Source of the DNA: Pseudomonadota bacterium
GTDB lineage: Bacteria; Pseudomonadota; Gammaproteobacteria; Steroidobacterales; Steroidobacteraceae
Direction of reading: 5' to 3'
Length of the DNA: 53,738 nucleotides
NCBI GenBank assembly: GCA_025355245.1
Contig: JANXZZ010000302.1
Span: forward strand, 1 to 53,738
The translations under genes were made by a program, and so were the position numbers. The notes beneath the pieces are model-generated. The model was not told the DNA's origin. It saw only the letters and a program-made list of their open reading frames with translations, and searched no databases. The first letter of the stretch is position 1. Every line of letters starts with the position of its first letter. Below, one piece after another: positions 45,272 to 53,738 of the stretch.

Positions 45272-45979
45272 ATGCAGTGGCTCCGCTCGCTCGCCTTCAC
45301 CAGCTTCCTATTCCTGACGACGTTCGTCTATTCGTTCGGCGTCGTGGGAGCGTTTTGGCTGCCCTACCCCCGCCGCTACGCGATTGCGCGGCGGTGGGCG
45401 CAGCTGCAGCTCGACGCCGCGAGCTTCTTCTGCGGGCTCGGCTACACGGTCGAGGGGCTCGAAAACATCCCCCCGGGCGGGCACGTGTCGATGTGGAAGC
45501 ACTCCTCCGCATGGGAAACGATTGCCCAGATGGTCATCTTTCCGCCCCAGGCTTGGGTGCTGAAGCGCGAAATCCTCTGGATACCGATCATCGGGTGGGC
45601 AACCTGGCTCATGGTGCCGATCGCAATCGACCGCAGCGCAGGGACGGGTGCGGTCAAGGACGTCGTCAACCAGGGGCGCCGATTCCTCGAGCAGGGGCGC
45701 GGTGTGCTGATCTTCCCCGAGGGCACGCGCGTCGCACCCGGGCAGACCAAGCGCTACGGCATCAGTGGCGCACTCCTCGCCGTCGAGGCCGGGCGCAAGA
45801 TCATCCCGGTCGCGCACGACGCCGGGCGCTATTGGGGCCGGCGCGGGCTCCTCAAGAAGCGCGGCACGATCCGCGTGGTCATCGGCCCGCCGATCGACTC
45901 GGCCGGCCAGGATCCGCGCGCGCTGCTCGAGGCGACGCGCGCGTGGATCGACGGCAAGGTGACCGAGCTCGACGGCTAG
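45272..45979 (+). CDS. plsC: 1-acyl-sn-glycerol-3-phosphate acyltransferase
   Basis: Inner-membrane enzyme making phosphatidic acid. 235 residues: an N-terminal hydrophobic segment (LRSLAFTSFLFLTTFVYSFG), the catalytic motif as KHSSAWE, that is H-x4-E instead of the common H-x4-D, and FPEGTRVAPGQ for substrate binding. The H-x4-E form is known in proteobacterial relatives, so it is likely active. Location beside glyS matches pseudomonads. Confidence 0.9.
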   Translation: MQWLRSLAFTSFLFLTTFVYSFGVVGAFWLPYPRRYAIARRWAQLQLDAASFFCGLGYTVEGLENIPPGGHVSMWKHSSAWETIAQMVIFPPQAWVLKREILWIPIIGWATWLMVPIAIDRSAGTGAVKDVVNQGRRFLEQGRGVLIFPEGTRVAPGQTKRYGISGALLAVEAGRKIIPVAHDAGRYWGRRGLLKKRGTIRVVIGPPIDSAGQDPRALLEATRAWIDGKVTELDG

Positions 45980-45986
45980 GCCCGCG

Positions 45987-46700
45987 TCACGCTCGGGCTT
46001 GCCGGGTGCTGGCGGCGGTCTGGCCGAACAGGATCTTGCGGGCCTCCTCCGTCATCGGCGCATTCGCGTTGCGAAGCCCCTCCCCGGCTGCGTACGCACG
46101 AACGGTTCCCGGGCGCGCTGCGACCGCATTGAACCAGCGTTCGAGGTTCGGGAAGTCGCTCAGCACCTGGCTCTGGGCCTGCCACGGCACGATCCACGGG
46201 TAGATCGCCATGTCGGCGATCGAGTAGTCCTCGCCCGCCACGAACGCGCGACCCTCGAGGCGCCGGTCGAGCACGCCGTACAGGCGGTTGGTCTCGCGCA
46301 CGTAGCGGTCGATCGCGTAGGGAAGCTTTTCGGTCGCGTAGCGATTGAAATGGTGGTTCTGGCCGGCCATGGGACCCAGGCCCGCGACTTGCCAGAAGAG
46401 CCACTCGAGCACGACCGCGCGCTCGCGCGGGCTGCTCGGCAGGAACTCGCCGGTCTTCTCGCCTAGGTAGGTCAGGATCGCGCCCGACTCGAACACCGAG
46501 ATCGGCTCGCCGCCGCCGGCGGGCGCGTGGTCGGTGATGGCGGGCATGCGGTTGTTCGGGCTGATCGCGAGGAAGCCGGGCTTGAACTGCTCGCCAGTGC
46601 CGATGTTGACCGGCGTGATGCGGTACGGCGTGGCGGTTTCCTCGAGGAACATCGTGATCTTGCGGCCGTTCGGGGTCGGCCAGTAGAAGACTTCAATCAT
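45987..46700 (-). CDS. Glutathione S-transferase family protein (YfcG/nu-type)
   Basis: 237 residues. Thioredoxin-like N-terminal domain (EVFYWPTPNGRKITMFLEE, with the N-x-x-K pattern of the YfcG/YghU group, cis-Pro in NNRMPAITD and ESGAILTYLGEK) and an all-helical C-terminal domain (YSIADMAIYPW). This group acts as glutathione-dependent disulfide-bond oxidoreductases. It converges on plsC 7 bases away. Confidence 0.88.
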   Translation of the reverse strand: MIEVFYWPTPNGRKITMFLEETATPYRITPVNIGTGEQFKPGFLAISPNNRMPAITDHAPAGGGEPISVFESGAILTYLGEKTGEFLPSSPRERAVVLEWLFWQVAGLGPMAGQNHHFNRYATEKLPYAIDRYVRETNRLYGVLDRRLEGRAFVAGEDYSIADMAIYPWIVPWQAQSQVLSDFPNLERWFNAVAARPGTVRAYAAGEGLRNANAPMTEEARKILFGQTAASTRQARA

Positions 46701-46883
46701 GGCAGCGAGCCTCGGGAATTCTGATCATGGGGAACGGTAGCGCAGCGCCGGGGCGCCCGCGACTAACCGTCCGGAATGGCCCGATCGGGGACGGTGATGG
46801 GCGTTCGCCCTGCGCGAATGTGCGAAACCGGCTTGACGTTGGCGTCTGGGCCGATAGCTGAGATCGACTCGCGATTGAACGCG

Positions 46884-47258
46884 CTAGCAGGTCGAGTGAA
46901 ACAGGCCGCCGACCGGAAGGCCTTTGACAGCGAGCTCGTTGTAGGTTTTCGCCGCCTCGCGCGTCTCGAGCACGTGGACCGTGACGTTCTCAGCCTTGAG
47001 ATGCGCCAGCGTCTCGGGCGAGGTCTGCAACACCAGGTGCATGCCCCGAGACAGGATGACGATCTCGCTGCCGTGCTCGAGTAGTTCGGCCACGTCCGCA
47101 ACCTGGATTCCCGGCACGTGGTGCGTGTTGGTCTCGGTCCAGTCCCACCGCCGTCCACCGCCAGGCCACAGCTTCACGTCCGACTTGTCGCCGAGCTTCT
47201 CGACGCGGATCAGCCCCCACTGCACGTGCTCAATCGCTGGCGAGCGTTGGTCGGTCAT
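46884..47258 (-). CDS. Mth938-like domain protein
   Basis: 124 residues with the Mth938 (DUF498/AAMDC-like) pattern: WDWTETNTHHVPGIQVADV, EIVILSRGMHLVLQ and a terminal TREAAKTYNELA...GLFHSTC. No catalytic role is established; the fold is a small alpha-beta sandwich. It lies 87 bases downstream of gyrB, same strand. Confidence 0.83.
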   Translation of the reverse strand: MTDQRSPAIEHVQWGLIRVEKLGDKSDVKLWPGGGRRWDWTETNTHHVPGIQVADVAELLEHGSEIVILSRGMHLVLQTSPETLAHLKAENVTVHVLETREAAKTYNELAVKGLPVGGLFHSTC

Positions 47259-47345
47259 CGCTCCCCCTTTCCTCCGGCCGCCCGCTTTGCGTCGGAGATC
47301 CGCGCGCGCTCGGGAGCCGGGACCGGCGTCCGGGCCACGCCCGGC

Positions 47346-49808
<2,463 letters not shown>

Positions 49809-49934
49809 TTAGCGCGCTGTTCCCACGTGCGCTTGGAAGCGCCCTCCCCGCTTGGGTTTGGAATGCTGCGGCCGTCGGCGCGCGATCAATGAATTCCTCG
49901 AGGCTTTCCGAAAATCCGAGGCGTCCTACACGGG

Positions 49935-49943
49935 ATATCCACA
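49935..49943 (+). promoter_or_regulatory. DnaA-box-like nonamer in the gyrB-recF gap
   Basis: ATATCCACA differs by one base from TTATCCACA. Single near match, so a functional role is uncertain. Confidence 0.35.
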
Positions 49944-49967
49944 GATTCGCACGGCGCGCGAATCGGG

Positions 49968-51035
49968 CTAGGGGGCCCTTCGGATTCCACCCTGTTCCAC
50001 GTGGAACAACGCACCCGGGGCACCGAGCCCGGGCAGGTCGGGCCGCAACGCCGTGACGAACAGCTGCACCGGCAGCGAGCGCACGACGTCTAGCAGGCGG
50101 CCGAGGCTGTCGGCGTCCAGTTCGGCGGCGGGATCGTCGAGCAAGAGCGCACTACGGCCGGGATGGCGCGACTCCTGGACCGCCAGTTGTGCCAGCGTCA
50201 GCGCCGCCGCCAGAAGCTTCTGCTGGCCCCGCGACACCCGTTCCTTCGCCAGGTGCCCCTCGACCCGGACGGACACGTCGGCGCGGTGCGGCCCGACCTG
50301 GGTCGCGCCGTACCGGCGGTCGCGCTCGAAGCTCTTCTCCAGGGCGACCTCGAGCGATTCGTCCGCGCCCCAGCCCGTCAGGTGGCCGACCGTCACGTCG
50401 GCACCGAGCAGCCGGCGGCCGAGGTCCTTAAGCACCGGAGTCAGGATCCCGAGGTATTCCTGCCGGATCCGGCTCAGGCGCTCGCCGGCGGCGATCAGCT
50501 CGGGATCCCAGATGCGGGCGCCCGGGGCGACGATTCCGGGCTTCAGGGCCGCGTTGCGCTGCCTGAGGGCCCGGTGATACCGCTGCCACGTGTCCATGAA
50601 GGACGGTTCCACGTGGAACACACCCCAGTCCAGGAAGCGCCGGCGCCGGTGGGGACCGTCTTCCAGCAACTTGTGGATCTCGGGATCGATGATCAGCGGC
50701 GGAAAATGGGTGGCAAGCTCCGCAGCGCCCGCCGCCGGCTGCCCGCCGATCCGGATGTCGGCGGACTGGCGTGTGCCCCCAACGCCTAGAACCGTCGTCA
50801 GGCCGCCCTGCTCAACCCAGCCGACCACCCGGAACCCCGCCTCCCCTTGCCTGACCAGCTTCGAGAAGCCCCGCGTCCGGAACGAACGGCCGCGACCGAG
50901 CAGAAAGAGCGCCTCGAGGAGGCTCGTCTTTCCCGACGCGTTCGGTCCTACGAAGAGGTTGTAGTGCGGGTCGAGCGCAAGCTCGACCTGCGCAAGGCAG
51001 CGAAACTGGTCGACTGCGAGTCGAGCGAGTGGCAT
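49968..51035 (-). CDS. recF: DNA replication and repair protein RecF
   Basis: 355-residue ABC/SMC-like ATPase that loads RecA at gapped DNA with RecO and RecR. Walker A VGPNASGKTSLLEALFLLG, the signature VSRGQQKLLAAAL, and Walker B-region LLLDDPAAELD are visible. ATG 51035 lies 8 bases after the dnaN stop with GAGG upstream. Same strand and order as in the standard origin cluster. Confidence 0.95.
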   Translation of the reverse strand: MPLARLAVDQFRCLAQVELALDPHYNLFVGPNASGKTSLLEALFLLGRGRSFRTRGFSKLVRQGEAGFRVVGWVEQGGLTTVLGVGGTRQSADIRIGGQPAAGAAELATHFPPLIIDPEIHKLLEDGPHRRRRFLDWGVFHVEPSFMDTWQRYHRALRQRNAALKPGIVAPGARIWDPELIAAGERLSRIRQEYLGILTPVLKDLGRRLLGADVTVGHLTGWGADESLEVALEKSFERDRRYGATQVGPHRADVSVRVEGHLAKERVSRGQQKLLAAALTLAQLAVQESRHPGRSALLLDDPAAELDADSLGRLLDVVRSLPVQLFVTALRPDLPGLGAPGALFHVEQGGIRRAP

Positions 51036-51043
51036 GCCCTCGG

Positions 51044-52138
51044 CTAGAGGCGCATCGGCATCACGACGTAGCGGCTCGCGCCGCCGCCGGGTGCGCGCAC
51101 GAGGCAGCTGCTGTTGGAGTCCGTGAGTCCGAGCTCAACTTCTGCTCCGTCGATCGCCGCGAGCGCGTCGAGCAGGTAATTGACGTTGAAACCGACCTTG
51201 AACTCCTCGCCCTGGTAGACGACTTCGACTTCGTCCTCGGCCTCCTCCTGCTCCGGGTTGTGAGCCGTCAGCGCCAGGAGGTTCTGCTTGAGCGCGAGGC
51301 GGATGCCCCGGTACTTCTCGTTCGAGAGGATGGCCGTGCGCTGGAGCGCGCGCCGGAGAGCTTCGCGGTCGGCCTTCACGATCCGCCCGGGATTTGCGGG
51401 TATCACGCGGCCATATTCGGGGAAACGGCCGTCAATTAGCTTGGAAGTGAAGCGAATGTCGCCTAACGTGATCCGAATGTGGTTGCTGCCGACCTGGACG
51501 GCCACCGAGGCTTCCGCACCGAGCAGTCGTTGCAGCTCCAGCACGCCTTTTCGAGGCACGATCACCTGCTGGGTGCCCGATTTCGTGGCCAGCTCCATTT
51601 CGCACATTGCTAGACGATGGCCGTCAGTCGCGACCGTTCGAAGCATTTTACCGTCAGACTCCAGCAACATGCCGTTCAGGTAATAACGGACATCCTGCTG
51701 CGCCATCGAAAAATGGGTCTTATCGATCAGGCGCTTCAGCGCCGGCTGTTCGACCTCGAAGGAGAGCTGCGGGTTGATCTCCTCGATCGACGGGAAATCC
51801 GCGGCCGGCAGCGTCGTCAGCGTAAAGCGGGCCTTGCCCGCCTTGATCGAGGCCTTGTCGCCCTCGAGAGAGAACACGACGGCGACCTTGTCCGGAAGCG
51901 CCCGCACGATGTCGAGGAACTTGCGTCCCGGGACCGTCACCTCCCCCGCGTGCTGGACCGTGACTTCCGCGCCGGCAACGAGCTCGACCTCGAGGTCGGT
52001 CGCGGTGATGGCGAGCCGCCCGTTCTTGGCGGACAGGAGCACGTTCGCCAGGATCGGCATTGTCTGCCGTCGCTCCACCACCCCGATCACTGCCTGCAAG
52101 GGCTCGAGGATCTTTTCGCGCTCGCTCGTGAATTTCAT
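51044..52138 (-). CDS. dnaN: DNA polymerase III beta sliding clamp
   Basis: 364-residue clamp that encircles DNA and tethers polymerase III. It shows the three-domain clamp pattern, with PILANVLLSAKNGRLAITATDLEVEL early, ATDGHRLAMCEM in the middle and the C-terminal hydrophobic cleft ending YVVMPMRL. AGGTG precedes ATG 52138. Between dnaA and recF, as usual. Confidence 0.96.
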   Translation of the reverse strand: MKFTSEREKILEPLQAVIGVVERRQTMPILANVLLSAKNGRLAITATDLEVELVAGAEVTVQHAGEVTVPGRKFLDIVRALPDKVAVVFSLEGDKASIKAGKARFTLTTLPAADFPSIEEINPQLSFEVEQPALKRLIDKTHFSMAQQDVRYYLNGMLLESDGKMLRTVATDGHRLAMCEMELATKSGTQQVIVPRKGVLELQRLLGAEASVAVQVGSNHIRITLGDIRFTSKLIDGRFPEYGRVIPANPGRIVKADREALRRALQRTAILSNEKYRGIRLALKQNLLALTAHNPEQEEAEDEVEVVYQGEEFKVGFNVNYLLDALAAIDGAEVELGLTDSNSSCLVRAPGGGASRYVVMPMRL

Positions 52139-52219
52139 CGCATCACCTTGGGTATCGCGCCGCCTCTTCGGGGCTCGCTCTGTTCCTAATATTCTTGGTT
52201 GAGTATCTAGGAATACAGA

Positions 52220-52237
52220 TAGCTGCTGTAGCAGCTA
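52220..52237. repeat. Perfect inverted repeat in the dnaA-dnaN gap
   Basis: TAGCTGCT and AGCAGCTA pair perfectly around GT (8-base halves). It could be an operator or a small cruciform; no protein identified. Confidence 0.6.
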
Positions 52238-52277
52238 GTGATCGCGTATTCACTGGATAACTCCGAAAACCCGAGTG

Positions 52278-52304
52278 CCTGTCGCCGTTTGCGGCGATGA
52301 CAGG
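52278..52304. repeat. Hairpin in the dnaA-dnaN gap
   Basis: CCTGTC pairs with GACAGG and GCCG with CGGC around TTTG, with a GAT bulge. No T-run, so not a standard terminator; it lies in the dnaN leader region. Confidence 0.5.
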
Positions 52305-52350
52305 TCTCTGGATAGATCGACTTAAGGCATCGCGCAGGCTGTGGGACTCG

Positions 52351-52359
52351 TGTGGATAT
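52351..52359 (-). promoter_or_regulatory. DnaA-box-like nonamer
   Basis: TGTGGATAT (minus strand ATATCCACA) has one mismatch to the DnaA box TTATCCACA. It lies between dnaA and dnaN. Confidence 0.4.
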
Positions 52360-52396
52360 CTTGCCACGGTTTGCGTCCCGCGCAGCGCTCCACAGC

Positions 52397-52405
52397 TTGT
52401 CCACA
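52397..52405 (+). promoter_or_regulatory. DnaA-box-like nonamer abutting the dnaA stop
   Basis: TTGTCCACA has one mismatch to TTATCCACA. Together with the neighbour at 52351 it may help DnaA bind between dnaA and dnaN. Confidence 0.4.
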
Positions 52406-53737
52406 TCAGTTAGTCAGTGTTCTCAACAGGTTTGAGAAATCCTCGGCCATGCGCCGCTCCACCTCGCGCAATTCCTTGATCCGCTTGCAGGCGTGCAGCA
52501 CCGTCGTGTGATCGCGGCCGCCAAAGGCGTCCCCGATCTCGGGCAAGGAATGGTTGGTGAGCTCCTTGGCAAGCGCCATCGCCATCTGGCGCGGCCGCGC
52601 GATCGAACGGCTGCGTCGCTTCGAGAGCAGGTCCGCGACGCGAATCTTGTAGTACTCGGCAACGGTCTTCTGGATGTTCTCGATGGTGACCAGCTTTTCC
52701 TGCAGCGCCAGCAGATCGCGAAGCGCTTCCTTCGCAAAATCGAGCGTGATCGGCCGGCCCGTGAATTCAGCGTTGGCCGCGACGCGCCTGAGCGCGCCCT
52801 CGAGTTCGCGGACGTTCGAGCGGATGCGCTTGGCGATGAAAAAGGCTACTTCTTCCGGCAATTCCACGCGTGCGCTGTACGCCTTTGACATCAGGATCGC
52901 CACACAGGTCTCGAGCTCCGGCGGATCGATCGAGACCGTGAGTCCCCAGCCGAAGCGCGACTTCAGTCGCTCCTCGAGGCCGGTGACTTCCTTCGGGTAA
53001 CGGTCGCAGGTGAGGATTACCTGCTGCTGGCCTTCCAGAAGCGTGTTGAAGGTGTGGAAGAACTCCTCCTGCGAGCGCTCCTTGCCGGCGAAGAACTGGA
53101 TGTCGTCGATCAATAGCGCATCGAGCGTGCGGTACGCCTGCTTGAAGTCGCCGATGGTGTTGTGCTGCAGCGCGCGCACCATGTCGCTGACGAAGCGCTC
53201 TGAGTGCACGTACGCGACGCGCGCCTGCGGCCGCTTCTCGCGCATCGCGTTGGCGACCGCGTGCATCAGGTGTGTCTTCCCCAGACCGACGCCGCCATAC
53301 AGAAACAGCGGGTTGTAGGCGCGGCCCGGATTGTCGGCGACCTGGCGCGCCGCGGCCTTCGCCAGCTGGTTGCTTTTGCCCTCGACGAAACTGTCGAAGG
53401 TGAACTCCGGATTGTCGCGCGCGCCGATCACGAGCGGCTCGAGGCGCGCGGTGCGCGCGGCGCCGCTGAACGCCGGCCGCGGTACCGGCTCGCTGACGGT
53501 TGCAGCCGGACTGGCCGCGACCGCGACCGGTCGGGTGCCGACCTCGATCACGATCTGGGGCAGTGTGCGGCCGCTGCCGTTAATCGCGATGCCGAGCAGC
53601 TCGCCGATGCGCTCGAGCAGGTTCTGCCGGACCCAATCGACCACGAACCGGTTCGGCGCCAGCAGCCGGATGACCTCGCCATCATCGACCGCCTGCAACG
53701 GCCGCACCCAGACGTTGAACAGCTGCTCGGGCACTTC
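52406..53737 (-). CDS. dnaA: Chromosomal replication initiator DnaA (5' end cut by window)
   Basis: About 443 residues visible. The N-terminal part begins at [15 protein letters not shown], which corresponds to about residue 20 of relatives, so the start lies beyond the window; the GTG at 53734 is an internal valine. AAA+ domain: Walker [17 protein letters not shown], Walker [18 protein letters not shown]-binding domain IV with [23 protein letters not shown]. It initiates replication by binding DnaA boxes at oriC, expected near this gene. Confidence 0.95.
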   Translation of the reverse strand, partial: EVPEQLFNVWVRPLQAVDDGEVIRLLAPNRFVVDWVRQNLLERIGELLGIAINGSGRTLPQIVIEVGTRPVAVAASPAATVSEPVPRPAFSGAARTARLEPLVIGARDNPEFTFDSFVEGKSNQLAKAAARQVADNPGRAYNPLFLYGGVGLGKTHLMHAVANAMREKRPQARVAYVHSERFVSDMVRALQHNTIGDFKQAYRTLDALLIDDIQFFAGKERSQEEFFHTFNTLLEGQQQVILTCDRYPKEVTGLEERLKSRFGWGLTVSIDPPELETCVAILMSKAYSARVELPEEVAFFIAKRIRSNVRELEGALRRVAANAEFTGRPITLDFAKEALRDLLALQEKLVTIENIQKTVAEYYKIRVADLLSKRRSRSIARPRQMAMALAKELTNHSLPEIGDAFGGRDHTTVLHACKRIKELREVERRMAEDFSNLLRTLTN

Positions 53738-53738
53738 G

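Noticed and set aside
46701..46883. Possible tRNA or small gene in the gap beside the glutathione transferase
   Set aside because: No cloverleaf pattern or T-loop motif seen, and the open frames there are shadows of the Mth938-like gene.
53734..53738. GTG at 53734 as the dnaA start
   Set aside because: It lies inside the conserved N-terminal domain (V before [13 protein letters not shown]), about 20 residues in, so the gene simply continues beyond the window.

Overview
This is ordinary but well-organised chromosome from a high-GC proteobacterium, most likely a gammaproteobacterium. Two conserved neighbourhoods support this. The right end holds gyrB-recF-dnaN-dnaA, with plsC and glyQ/glyS close by, as around the replication origin of pseudomonads and relatives. 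The middle carries envC facing a rhodanese-grxC-secB-gpsA series with trmL just beyond, as in enterobacteria. I see no phage, insertion sequence, CRISPR array, rRNA or tRNA. Almost all sequence is coding, and many genes are translationally coupled by 1-8 base overlaps with ATG, GTG or TTG starts.

Layout. 1-4818 (minus): an MdtABC-type RND efflux operon, with mdtC cut by the window edge. 5018-7872 (plus): TrkA and TrkH potassium uptake. 7888-11482 (minus): class I fumarase, then a LytTR response regulator and its LytS/AlgZ-type kinase. 11489-11898: the only long non-coding stretch, with a strikingly AT-rich core. 11899-17474 (plus): dtd, tatABC, a POT peptide transporter and an OPT oligopeptide transporter. 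17575-20516: a large DUF4382-type lipoprotein and a DMT exporter. 20526-22687 (minus): a four-helix membrane protein, an amidohydrolase-like protein that has lost several metal ligands, and an SRPBCC protein. 22787-27891: a MAPEG protein, an overlapping diguanylate cyclase/phosphodiesterase pair, and EnvC. 27979-31923 (plus): rhodanese, grxC, secB, gpsA and an acyl-CoA synthetase. 31908-34860: a small membrane protein, trmL, a class 1B dihydroorotate dehydrogenase and an MscS channel. 34898-39570 (minus): the nitrogen-control block ntrC-ntrB-DUF4124-glnA, with a clear sigma-54 promoter and NtrC boxes upstream of glnA. 39827-47258: a second acyl-CoA synthetase, glyQS, a small lipoprotein, plsC, a glutathione transferase and a Mth938-like protein. 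47346 to the end (minus): gyrB, recF, dnaN and dnaA, with dnaA cut at its 5' end by the window edge.

How the genes work together. Glutamine synthetase is made under NtrB/NtrC control through the DNA sites at 39665-39791. TatABC, SecB and the two peptide transporters handle protein export and peptide uptake. The c-di-GMP pair encodes opposing activities in one coupled unit. The replication genes are in the usual dnaA-dnaN-recF-gyrB order.

I did not find a convincing undescribed multi-gene system. The items most worth a second look are the amidohydrolase-like protein with a degraded metal site, coupled to an SRPBCC protein; the AT-rich island at 11590-11850; the near-leaderless promoters before pyrD and mscS; and the class 1B PyrD without a visible PyrK.
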